DNA from: Nocardioides sp. S5
GTDB taxonomy: Bacteria > Actinomycetota > Actinomycetes > Propionibacteriales > Nocardioidaceae
NCBI RefSeq assembly: GCF_017310035.1
Contig: NZ_CP022296.1
Span: forward strand, 682,001 to 746,000
Direction: 5' to 3'
DNA: 64,000 bases
The translations under genes and the position numbers were made by a program. Shown here in pieces: positions 50,204 to 64,000 of this stretch (the first letter of the stretch is position 1; every line of letters begins with the position of its first letter). Below the pieces are notes generated by a model. The model worked only from the letters and a program-made list of their open reading frames with translations. It had not been told where the DNA came from and did not search any database.

Positions 50204-50985
50204 GCGACACCCCGACCTGGTACGACCTCCTCGACGTGCCGCGCGATGCCTCGACCGAGGAGGTCCGCGACGCCTGGAAGACCCAGATCGCCGACCTCGA
50301 GCCGGGCGATCGCCGCTTCGACTCGCTCAACCGTGCGGCGAAGGTGCTGCTCGACCCCGGCGCGCGGGCGGCGTACGACGCCGAGCACCCGGACGAGCCG
50401 CTGGTCGGGGAGGGCCGTCAGGCCGGTCGCGAGACCAAGGACCCGGAGCCGGGTCTCGTGACAGGACTTCGTCCTCCCTCGACCACCGCGCGCGGCCGTG
50501 GTGTCCCCACCTGGCTGCTGGCGGGCCTCGGCGTCGTCGCGGCCGGACTGGTCGCCGCCACGGTGTGGATGTGGACCGCGCAGGACGACGGCGGGGACGA
50601 CACCGCGGCGCGCGCCGCCCAGGTGGCGGCCGAGCGCGCCGTCGTGCCGGTGCTGTCCTACGACCACGAGACGCTCGAGGCCGACCAGCAGGAGGCGCAG
50701 GCGCTGATGACCGGCTCCTACCGCGAGGAGTACGACAAGCTCTTCAAGGTCCTGGAGGAGAACGCGCCCCAGACCGAGACGACGGTGACCGCCTCGGTCA
50801 TCTCCTCCGGCATCGTGCGCGCCAGCGGTGACCGGGTGCAGGTGCTGGTCTTCGTCGACCGTCCCACCACCAACCGGCTGAGCGCCGAGCCGGTGGTCTA
50901 CAAGGACCAGGTGACCCTGTCGATGCAGCGCGTCGACGGCGACTGGCTCGTCGACGACCTGGTCACCTCGCCCGTCCAGGGCTGA
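50200..50985 (+). CDS. Mce-associated protein with N-terminal J-like domain
   Basis: 261 residues from GTG 50200. Residues 6-62 (WYDLLDVPRDASTEEVRDAW ... DSLNRAAKVLLDPGARAAYD) follow the helix I, II and III/IV pattern of a DnaJ J-domain, but the HPD tripeptide between helices II and III is missing (ADLEPGDRR), so DnaK stimulation is unlikely. A linker (63-103), a membrane helix TWLLAGLGVVAAGLVAATVW (104-123) and an NTF2-like Mce-associated domain ending VDGDWLVDDLV follow. It is the last gene of the mce operon and overlaps the other Mce-associated gene. The J-like part would be cytosolic. Confidence 0.83.
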   Translation: MSDTPTWYDLLDVPRDASTEEVRDAWKTQIADLEPGDRRFDSLNRAAKVLLDPGARAAYDAEHPDEPLVGEGRQAGRETKDPEPGLVTGLRPPSTTARGRGVPTWLLAGLGVVAAGLVAATVWMWTAQDDGGDDTAARAAQVAAERAVVPVLSYDHETLEADQQEAQALMTGSYREEYDKLFKVLEENAPQTETTVTASVISSGIVRASGDRVQVLVFVDRPTTNRLSAEPVVYKDQVTLSMQRVDGDWLVDDLVTSPVQG

Positions 50986-51089
50986 CCCGTACGGGTGGTC
51001 GCGGCGCGCCCTGCTTGACCCGGGGGGCTTCGGCGTTCACACTCGTGGCCAACGCGTGGCGCTCTCCCGTTCGGGACTTGACCCCGCGT

Positions 51090-51118
51090 TTGAGGCGTGT
51101 CCACAAGTGCGCTATCGT
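51090..51118 (+). promoter_or_regulatory. Candidate rpoB-rpoC promoter
   Basis: TTGAGG (51090-51095), 17-bp spacer, TATCGT (51113-51118); optimal spacing. It lies in the 232-bp gene-free stretch 50986-51217 and would give a leader of about 95 nt. An overlapping TTGACC at 51078 could serve a second start. Confidence 0.6.
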
Positions 51119-51217
51119 GGGTCCTTGCGCCTGCCCTCAGATGCCCGACACCTTCCGGACGGTTGTTGCGGTGGTCGGCCGGCGCCGAGATCACTTGATC
51201 ATTTGTGAGGACACCTC

Positions 51218-54799
<3,582 letters not shown>

Positions 54800-54803
54800 G
54801 TGC

Positions 54804-54835
54804 GGCGGTACGCCGGCTCCGGCCGGCGTACCGCC
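54804..54835 (+). terminator. Perfect hairpin between rpoB and rpoC
   Basis: GGCGGTACGCCGG (54804-54816), loop CTCCGG, CCGGCGTACCGCC (54823-54835): a flawless 13-bp stem 5 nt after the rpoB stop, without T-tract. Since rpoC must be read through, it is better viewed as an RNA-processing or attenuation element than as a terminator. Confidence 0.6.
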
Positions 54836-54887
54836 CCTCAGTCCACCGCTCAGCTTTCCCACGTACTAACGAAGGACTCACAGCCAA

Positions 54888-58733
<3,846 letters not shown>

Positions 58734-58779
58734 TCGCGAAGCGATCAGCTCTGGTGTGACGAACCAGATCGAGTAGCAC

Positions 58780-58813
58780 CAACGCCCGCCCTCGCTTGCG
58801 AGGTCGGGCGTTG
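58780..58813 (+). terminator. Terminator of the rpoBC operon
   Basis: CAACGCCCGCCCTCGC (58780-58795), loop TT, GCGAGGTCGGGCGTTG (58798-58813): 15 of 16 positions pair. A smaller hairpin TGATCGC GAA GCGATCA (58731-58747) starts on the rpoC stop codon. Confidence 0.85.
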
Positions 58814-58821
58814 TGCGTTGA

Positions 58822-58997
58822 TCACGGCGTGATCGCCCGGACCCGTTCGGCGAGCGTGGCCTGCACGCGCGCGGCGAGCTCGGTGACCGGGTCGGAGGCC
58901 AGCTTCCGCAGCGGCTCGACCGCCGAGGGAGCCTCGCCCGGCGGCTTCCCGAGATGAGCCCGCGTCGCGCGAGCGCCACAGCCACGGCCGCCGCGAT
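58822..58997 (-). pseudogene. Possible frameshifted remnant of a small helical protein
   Basis: Minus-strand reading gives a coherent C-terminal piece (EAPSAVEPLRKLASDPVTEL then AARVQATLAERVRAITP, stop at 58822) in one frame and an upstream piece (IAAAVAVALARRGLISG) in another. Adding one G to the G-run opposite 58948-58950 joins them into one helical, coding-like sequence. No start or ribosome-binding site is clear. Either a decayed gene or a sequencing indel. The 300-bp stretch 58734-59033 holds nothing else besides the hairpins. Confidence 0.3.
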
Positions 58998-59033
58998 GCC
59001 GCGACGTTGTGACCCGCCTGCGAGAATTGCGGG

Positions 59034-60281
59034 GTGACCACCCCCTCCTCACGCCCCACCTCCGCCGACGTCCTCGTCGTCGGCGCCGGGCCCTCCGGCT
59101 CGGCCGCAGCGGCGTGGGCGGCGCGCGCCGGTCTCGACGTCGTGCTGGTGGACGCCGCCACCTTCCCGCGGGACAAGACCTGCGGCGACGGGCTCACGCC
59201 CCGTGCGATTGGTGAGATGCAGAAGCTGGGTCTCGAGGACTGGCTGCGCGCCCACACGGTCAACCACGGCCTGCGCGCGCACGGCTTCGGCCAGACGCTG
59301 CTGCTGCCCTGGCCGGGCGGCTCGCTGCCGGACTGGGGCTCGGCCGTCGCGCGCACCGAGCTCGACGACCACCTCCGCACGGTGGCCATCAAGAGCGGCG
59401 CCCTCGCCGTGGACGGCGCCCGCGCGGTCGGCGTACGCCGTGAGGGTGAGCGCGTCGCGGCGATCGAGTTCCGCGACGCGGAGGGCACCTTCGAGATCGC
59501 CTGCCAGTGGCTGGTGGTCGCCGACGGTGTGCGCTCGCCGCTCGGCAAGCTGCTGGGACGCGAGTGGCACCGTGACACCGTCTACGCCGTGGCCGGGCGC
59601 TCCTACGTCGACTCCGCGATGTCCGACGACCCGTGGATCAGCTCCCACCTCGAGCTGCGCGACGAGCAGGGCGAGCTGGTCCCGGGCTACGGCTGGATCT
59701 TCCCCCTCGGCGACGGCACGGTGAACCTCGGGGCCGGCACGCTCGCGACGAGCCGTCGACCGGCCGAGGTGGCGATCAAGCCGTTGATGCAGACCTACGC
59801 CGACACGATCGGCGAGGACTTCGGGCTGTCCGGCGAGCTGCGCGCGCCGACCTCGGCGCTGCTGCCGATGGGCGGCGCGGTGAGCAACGTGGCGGGTCCC
59901 AACTGGGCACTGATCGGCGACGCCGCGGCGTGCGTCAACCCCCTCAACGGGGAGGGGATCGACTACGGCCTCGAGACCGGCCGGTTCGTCGCCGAGCACA
60001 TCGCGAGCGGCGTCGGGCTGGGGGAGGCGTGGCGCGCGACCCTCGTCGAGCACTACGGCGAGGCCTTCTCCATCGCCCGCCGGCTGGCCGGGGTCGCCAC
60101 GCAGCCCAAGGTGGTCGCCGCGCTCGGTCCCGCCGGGATGCGCTCGGACTGGCTGATGACGCTGGCCCTGCGCTGGATGGGCAACCTCGTCGACGACGCC
60201 GACCGGGACCGTGCCGCCCGCGTGTGGCGCTGGGCCGGCAGGCGGTCGATGGCCCGCGACGCGCGTCCGCCGTTCTCGTGA
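59034..60281 (+). CDS. Geranylgeranyl reductase family flavoprotein (MenJ-like)
   Basis: 415 residues from GTG 59034. FAD Rossmann motif VLVVGAGPSGSAAAAWAARAG (residues 13-33 region), CGDGLTPRAIGEMQ near 57, the FAD-phosphate motif LIGDAAACVNPLNGEGIDYGLETG near 296-319. The group includes mycobacterial MenJ (Rv0561c), which saturates one isoprene of menaquinone, and archaeal geranylgeranyl reductases. Saturating a polyprenyl chain is therefore the likely reaction; the substrate is inferred. GAGAAT lies 6 nt before the start, a weak leaderless -10. A PlsC gene follows after 52 bp. Confidence 0.87.
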   Translation: MTTPSSRPTSADVLVVGAGPSGSAAAAWAARAGLDVVLVDAATFPRDKTCGDGLTPRAIGEMQKLGLEDWLRAHTVNHGLRAHGFGQTLLLPWPGGSLPDWGSAVARTELDDHLRTVAIKSGALAVDGARAVGVRREGERVAAIEFRDAEGTFEIACQWLVVADGVRSPLGKLLGREWHRDTVYAVAGRSYVDSAMSDDPWISSHLELRDEQGELVPGYGWIFPLGDGTVNLGAGTLATSRRPAEVAIKPLMQTYADTIGEDFGLSGELRAPTSALLPMGGAVSNVAGPNWALIGDAAACVNPLNGEGIDYGLETGRFVAEHIASGVGLGEAWRATLVEHYGEAFSIARRLAGVATQPKVVAALGPAGMRSDWLMTLALRWMGNLVDDADRDRAARVWRWAGRRSMARDARPPFS

Positions 60282-60333
60282 GCGACGGCTCGCCCCGGCC
60301 GATCCGCGCGGCCCGCCGCGCCGAACGACGGGC

Positions 60334-61125
60334 ATGAGCGAGCACGTCTACCGCGCCACCAACCTCCTCGGTGGCGCCGCGCTGCGCGCGTTCGGCATCC
60401 GCACGGTGGCGACCGGGCTCGAGCACCTGCCGGCGAGCGGTCCGGTGCTGCTCGCCGCCACCCACGTCAGCTACCCCGACTTCCTGATGATCGGCGCCGC
60501 GGCGCGAGAGCGGCAGCGCTTCGTGCGCTTCATGTGCCGCCACGACGTGTGGCACCTGCCCCTGGTGCGCGCGGCCATGGACCGCATGCGCCACGTCCCG
60601 GTGGACCGGGAGGCGCCGGCGGGGGCGTACGTCACCGCGCGTCGGCTGCTGCGTGAGGGAGAGGCGGTCGGCGCCTTCCCGGAGGCGGGGATCTCCTACT
60701 CCTACACGGTCCGCTCGTTGATGCGTGGCGTCGCCAGCCTGGCGCGCGAGACCGGCGCCCCGGTCGTCCCGGTGGCGCTGTGGGGCTCCCAGCGGGTGTG
60801 GTCGGTCGGCGTGCCCGACGAGCGGGGCAAGGGGCCACGGCCGTGCCTGGCCCGCGGACGCCGCGTCGACGTCGACTTCGGTGCGCCGATGACGATCGGG
60901 CCCGGCGAGGACCTCACCGCGTGGACCCGTCACCTCGGCGTGGTGCTCACCGGCCAGCTCGAGGCGCTCCAGCACCAGTCCCACCACCTGCCGCGCCCGG
61001 GCGAGCACGCTCCCTGGCACCCGGCACACCTCGGTGGGCACGCCCCGACGCGGGCGCAGGCGGCGCACCTCGACGTGGTGCCGCGCTCGGCGGTCAGCCC
61101 GACCTGGGGCCCGTCCTCATCCTGA
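60334..61125 (+). CDS. PlsC-type 1-acylglycerol-3-phosphate acyltransferase
   Basis: 263 residues. LAATHVSYPDFLMIG near 45 is the catalytic HX4D motif; FMCRHDVWHLP and MDRMRHVPVDRE near 70-95 form motif II, FPEAGIS near 112 replaces the FPEGTR motif, and VVPVALWGSQRVWS near 140 is motif IV. It transfers acyl groups to lysophosphatidate or a related glycerolipid at the membrane. The deviant FPEAG places it in the actinobacterial branch whose exact acceptor is uncertain. The C-terminal 50 residues are His/Pro-rich. Overlaps the convergent acyltransferase gene by 9 bp. Confidence 0.88.
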   Translation: MSEHVYRATNLLGGAALRAFGIRTVATGLEHLPASGPVLLAATHVSYPDFLMIGAAARERQRFVRFMCRHDVWHLPLVRAAMDRMRHVPVDREAPAGAYVTARRLLREGEAVGAFPEAGISYSYTVRSLMRGVASLARETGAPVVPVALWGSQRVWSVGVPDERGKGPRPCLARGRRVDVDFGAPMTIGPGEDLTAWTRHLGVVLTGQLEALQHQSHHLPRPGEHAPWHPAHLGGHAPTRAQAAHLDVVPRSAVSPTWGPSSS

Positions 61126-62169
61126 GGGGGTCGGCGTCGACTCCTGGTGGGTCGTCGGCTCGTCGCGGCGGCGGGAGAGGCGCTTCTCCAGGGTGCCGGC
61201 CGGGTTGGTGAGCGGCTCCAGCACCCGGCGTACGGGCGGGCTGGCCAGCAGCAGGGCCAGGCCGACCGCGCCGACGATCGTGATGACGAGCCCGAGGACC
61301 CGGTGGTCAGCGGTGAAGTCCGGCCAGCCGAGGGGGAGGAAGGTCTTGATCACGAAGCCGTGGAAGAGGTAGATCACCATCGTCGCGGTGCCCATCGTGG
61401 TGAACCACCCGAGCGAGCGGCGTGGGATCAACGACATCGCCGCGAAGGCCCCGAGCAGCCCCACCATCATCACCGTCAGGCGGGTCTGGAAGACGATCTC
61501 GTTGTCGATCGGGATCTCGGCGTAGCCGGTGTCGTACCAGAGCAGCGCGGTCTCGGCCCAGGTGTCGGTGTAGACGGCCATGACGCCGATGCCGATGAGG
61601 GTCGGCACCGCCGCGACCCGCACCCAGACGTCGTCGAGGCGGTGCAGGTGGCGCGGCTTGAGGTGCAGGCCGAGCACGAAGAACGGCAGCAGGCCCAGGA
61701 AGCGCGGGATCATCAGGGTGTCGTCGTTCCACAGCCCGCCGAGCAGGCTCACGACCACCGACAGCGGCAGGAAGAGCCAGTGCCGCTTGAGGACCGGGGT
61801 GATCAGGCGCCACATCAGCAGCACGACGAGGTACCACATCGTCCAGTGCGGGATCAGCCACAGCGGGTACTCGACACCCTCGCCGGCCACCTCGCGGCGG
61901 TAGTAGAACAGCGCCGGCTCGAAGAGCAGGTAGGGGATCGCAAGGGTGTAGACGAGGCTCTTGAGCCGGCGGCGGTCCCACTCGAAGGACTTGGAGAGGT
62001 AGCCGCTGACGAAGACGAAGGCCGGGATGTGCCAGAGGTAGATGAAGTCGTAGACCCAGTGGCTGCCCGCGCTCTCCTCGACGAGACCGATGGCGTGCCC
62101 GACGACGACGAGGGTGACGAGGACCATCTTGACGTTGTCGAGCCACGGATCACGGGACGGGGGAGCCAC
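61117..62169 (-). CDS. Integral membrane acyltransferase (Acyl_transf_3 family)
   Basis: 350 residues from GTG 62169, chosen because minus-strand TAGCGT lies 6 nt upstream; GTG 62175 would leave only a 2-nt gap. About ten membrane helices. RDPWLDNVKMVLVTLVVVGHAIG near 6-28 carries the family's catalytic His in helix 1, and YLWHIPAFVFVSGYLSK near 45 the second motif. Members O-acetylate surface sugars or lipids. The charged C-terminus (KRLSRRRDEPTTHQ) is cytosolic. Substrate unknown. Confidence 0.85.
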   Translation of the reverse strand: MAPPSRDPWLDNVKMVLVTLVVVGHAIGLVEESAGSHWVYDFIYLWHIPAFVFVSGYLSKSFEWDRRRLKSLVYTLAIPYLLFEPALFYYRREVAGEGVEYPLWLIPHWTMWYLVVLLMWRLITPVLKRHWLFLPLSVVVSLLGGLWNDDTLMIPRFLGLLPFFVLGLHLKPRHLHRLDDVWVRVAAVPTLIGIGVMAVYTDTWAETALLWYDTGYAEIPIDNEIVFQTRLTVMMVGLLGAFAAMSLIPRRSLGWFTTMGTATMVIYLFHGFVIKTFLPLGWPDFTADHRVLGLVITIVGAVGLALLLASPPVRRVLEPLTNPAGTLEKRLSRRRDEPTTHQESTPTPSG

Positions 62170-62175
62170 CTGCAC

Positions 62176-62181
62176 ACGCTA
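62176..62181 (-). promoter_or_regulatory. Candidate -10 element, membrane acyltransferase
   Basis: Minus-strand TAGCGT, 6 nt before GTG 62169. It lies only 6 bp from the plus-strand -10 of the Nudix gene, so the two promoters probably compete. Confidence 0.5.
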
Positions 62182-62187
62182 CTTCAC

Positions 62188-62193
62188 TAGGTT
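62188..62193 (+). promoter_or_regulatory. Candidate -10 element, tandem Nudix gene
   Basis: TAGGTT with a 6-nt gap to ATG 62200; leaderless. Confidence 0.55.
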
Positions 62194-62199
62194 GGACCC

Positions 62200-63084
62200 A
62201 TGGCATCCCTGCCGAGGCGACAGCGGGTGGCGGCGTACGCCGTCATCCTCCGCGAGCGCGCCGGTGCGGTCGAGATCCTGCTCAGCCGGCTCGCGCCCAG
62301 GGTGTCGCGCACCGAGATGTGGACCCTGCCCGGCGGCGGCGTCGACCACGGTGAGGACCCCCGGGCGGCGCTGCTGCGCGAGATCCGGGAGGAGACCGGA
62401 CTCGACGCCACCGTCGGCGAGACCGCCCGCGTCTACAGCGCCCACATGCCCCGCGCGGCCCGCGACGGCCTGCTCGTCGACGCGCACGCGATCCGCATCG
62501 TCTACGACGCCTGGGTGCCCACGGACGCTCCGGCGCCACGGGTCGTCGAGGTGGACGGCTCCACCGTCGAGTCCGCCTGGCACCGGGTCGAGGACGTCGC
62601 GTCGGGCCTCGTGCCGGTGGCCGCGCAGGTGACCGACGCCCTCGTCGACCACCAGCCGCACCGGCTGCAGCGGGTCGCGGCGTACGCCGTGGTGCAGCGC
62701 GGTGGCGACGTGCTGCTGACGCGGCTGTCGGCGCGGGCCGCGCACCCCGGGTCGTGGACCCTGCCCGGAGGCGGCGTCGACCACGGCGAGCGACCGGCGG
62801 TGGCGCTGGCTCGCGAGGTCGAGGAGGAGTGCGGCCTGTCCTGCGATGTCGGCGACCTGCTCGACGTCCACGACACCCACTTCTCCGGCCCCGCCCCGTC
62901 CGGGCGGATCGAGGACTACCACGGCATCCACCTGCTCTTCGCCGCCACGGTCGACGACGGTGAGCCGCGCGTCGTGGAGGTCGACGGCACGACCGACGAG
63001 GTCGCCTGGGTGGCCCGCGCGGACGTCGAGTCCGGCCGCGTGCCGGTGCTCGACGTGGTGACGCACGCGCTGCGCCTGGCCTGA
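62200..63084 (+). CDS. Tandem two-domain Nudix hydrolase
   Basis: 294 residues holding two complete Nudix domains. Box 1 (46-68) and box 2 (191-213) both fit GX5EX7REUXEEXGU, with catalytic REIREETGL and REVEEECGL. The copies are exactly 145 codons apart at the box, share QRVAAYAV starts, and share nearly identical DNA around WTLPGGGVDHGE (62320 and 62755). Nudix enzymes hydrolyse nucleoside-diphosphate-linked compounds; substrate unknown. Both catalytic sites look active, so it may use two substrates or act as an internal dimer. The four-codon VVEVDG after each domain also repeats. Confidence 0.9.
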   Translation: MASLPRRQRVAAYAVILRERAGAVEILLSRLAPRVSRTEMWTLPGGGVDHGEDPRAALLREIREETGLDATVGETARVYSAHMPRAARDGLLVDAHAIRIVYDAWVPTDAPAPRVVEVDGSTVESAWHRVEDVASGLVPVAAQVTDALVDHQPHRLQRVAAYAVVQRGGDVLLTRLSARAAHPGSWTLPGGGVDHGERPAVALAREVEEECGLSCDVGDLLDVHDTHFSGPAPSGRIEDYHGIHLLFAATVDDGEPRVVEVDGTTDEVAWVARADVESGRVPVLDVVTHALRLA

Positions 63085-63095
63085 GGCGGCGGACC

Positions 63096-63101
63096 TAGGA
63101 T
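63096..63101 (+). promoter_or_regulatory. Candidate -10 element, small membrane peptide and methyltransferase
   Basis: TAGGAT with a 6-nt gap to ATG 63108; leaderless. Confidence 0.5.
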
Positions 63102-63107
63102 GGTGCC

Positions 63108-63191
63108 ATGAACCCACGCCACCGCCGACTCGTCATCCCGGTGGCGCTGGGAGCCCTCATCCTCATCGTCGTCCTCGCCGCGGTCCTGTGA
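63108..63191 (+). CDS. 27-residue single-pass membrane peptide
   Basis: The ORF starts MNPRHRRLVIPV and ends in LIVVLAAVL: a basic head and one hydrophobic helix filling the rest. It has a leaderless -10 hexamer, and its stop overlaps the GTG of the methyltransferase (GTGA), so it is translationally coupled. Too short for homology-based naming. It could be a true membrane peptide or mainly a leader ORF that feeds ribosomes to the next gene. Confidence 0.55.
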   Translation: MNPRHRRLVIPVALGALILIVVLAAVL

Positions 63192-64000
63192 GCGACGGGC
63201 ACGCCGCGGCACCGGAGTGGGACCGCCTGCGGGCGGCCGTGCTCGATGCGGACTCCCTGGTGCGCGCCCTGGCCAGCGGCCGCCGCAGGGGCGGGCCCGC
63301 ACCCGTGGTGCAGGGGCGCGAGGTGCGCCGCGTCGAGGTCCGCGTGGTGGACCTCAAGGCCGGACGGCACCTCCAGGTGACCGCGTACGACGCGACGCAG
63401 GCGCACACCACCAACCACGCGCTCGGCAAGGACGCCCGGGCCGTCGTCGATGCGCTGCTGGCCGAGCCCTTCGCCAACTGGCACGTCGACACGAGCGACG
63501 CCACCCACCAGCTCCGCGTGACGAAGAAGGGCGCGCCGCTGCTCCACACGTCCGCCCGCGCGGAGGCGGTCGAGGTCTCGCGCGACCACGACCGGACCAA
63601 GGACCGGCTGCTCGCGGAGGACGACCCCGTGCTCGTGGCCCTCGGGATCAGCGACGCGCAGGGCCGGGTGAAGCCGACGCGGCAGGCGAAGTACCGCCAG
63701 GTCGAGGAGTTCGTGCGCCTGCTCGACGCCAGCCTCGGCGAGGCGCTGGAGCAGGGGCACGTGCGTACGCCGAGCGCGGACGACCCGCTGCGCATCGTCG
63801 ACCTCGGCTGCGGCAACGCCTACCTCACCTTCGCCGCCCACCGCTTCCTCACCGCACCCGTCGCCGAGGGCGGCCGCGGCCTGCCGGTGCGGATGACCGG
63901 CGTCGACGTGAAGCAGCAGTCGGCCGACCACAACACCGAGGTGGCCGCCGGGCTCGGGATCGAGGCCGACTTCGTGGTGGGCTCGATCGGTGAGGTGCGG
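63188..64000 (+). CDS. SAM-dependent methyltransferase, 3' end outside window
   Basis: 271 codons are open from GTG 63188 to the window end. The N-terminal 185 residues form an uncharacterised domain (HLQVTAYDATQAHTTNHALG near 68; FANWHVDTSDATHQLRVTKKG near 100), after which the class I methyltransferase fold starts with motif I IVDLGCGNAYLTFAAHRFL near 203 and the acidic end of strand 2 in MTGVDVKQQSADHN near 240. Substrate not predictable; the long N-terminal domain resembles RNA- or protein-modifying enzymes more than small-molecule ones (inference). Confidence 0.82.
   Translation, partial: MSDGHAAAPEWDRLRAAVLDADSLVRALASGRRRGGPAPVVQGREVRRVEVRVVDLKAGRHLQVTAYDATQAHTTNHALGKDARAVVDALLAEPFANWHVDTSDATHQLRVTKKGAPLLHTSARAEAVEVSRDHDRTKDRLLAEDDPVLVALGISDAQGRVKPTRQAKYRQVEEFVRLLDASLGEALEQGHVRTPSADDPLRIVDLGCGNAYLTFAAHRFLTAPVAEGGRGLPVRMTGVDVKQQSADHNTEVAAGLGIEADFVVGSIGEVR

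Noticed and set aside
58745..59578. Long minus-strand open frame over the start of the MenJ-like gene
   Set aside because: Antisense to a clear FAD-binding protein; only the last part overlaps the possible frameshifted remnant, which is reported separately.

Overview
The window is a high-GC actinobacterial chromosome segment. It most resembles Nocardioides or another Nocardioidaceae genus, judged from four things. Codon third positions are almost all G or C. rpoB starts with TTG. The gene order tRNA-Thr, tRNA-Met, rpmG, hadAB, murB, tRNA-Trp, secE, nusG, rplK, rplA, rplJ, rplL ... rpoB, rpoC is typically actinobacterial. A complete mce lipid-import operon sits between rplL and rpoB. No rRNA, CRISPR array, transposase, integrase or phage gene was seen.

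Layout. 0-3.5 kb: two tandem sulfotransferase-like genes divergent from a GT61 glycosyltransferase, then yajQ and tRNA-Tyr. 3.5-8.7 kb: an AGE-family sugar isomerase, a PfkB sugar kinase and an MFS transporter, facing a histidine phosphatase and a metallophosphoesterase. 8.7-11.3 kb: an MptB-like GT-C mannosyltransferase and a GT4 glycosyltransferase whose 3' ends overlap by 148 bp. 11.3-14.7 kb: homogentisate catabolism (fahA with an uncharacterised coupled gene, divergent from hmgA across an inverted-repeat operator). 14.7-19.3 kb: zwf, a GH15 glucan/trehalose hydrolase and a Bcr/CflA-type efflux pump, tightly overlapping. 19.3-23.1 kb: a heterodimeric ABC exporter with strongly asymmetric ATPase sites. 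23.2-29.8 kb: an old yellow enzyme, a YdeP-type molybdoenzyme, pirin, 3-methyladenine glycosylase and an amidase.

From 29.8 to 58.8 kb is the core translation/transcription block: tRNA-Thr, tRNA-Met, rpmG, hadA-hadB-murB, (adenosine deaminase on the other strand), tRNA-Trp, secE, nusG, rplK, rplA, a lipoprotein, a stand-alone DnaB-C-type ATPase (other strand), rplJ-rplL with an L10 leader, the mce operon (ATPase, two YrbE permeases, six Mce proteins, two Mce-associated proteins, one with a J-like domain), then rpoB and rpoC. The last 5 kb holds a geranylgeranyl-reductase-family flavoenzyme, a PlsC acyltransferase, a membrane acyltransferase, a tandem Nudix protein, a 27-residue membrane peptide and a methyltransferase cut by the window end.

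Recurring signals: at least twelve genes have a TANNNT-like -10 hexamer 6-7 nt before the start codon, the signature of leaderless transcripts, and this was used to choose several starts. The palindrome CGTACG recurs and seems to dictate use of the rare Val codon GTA. The best leads for new biology are the uncharacterised fahA-coupled protein (possible thiol-independent missing step of homogentisate degradation), the asymmetric ABC exporter, the J-like/Mce fusion and the solitary DnaB-C ATPase.
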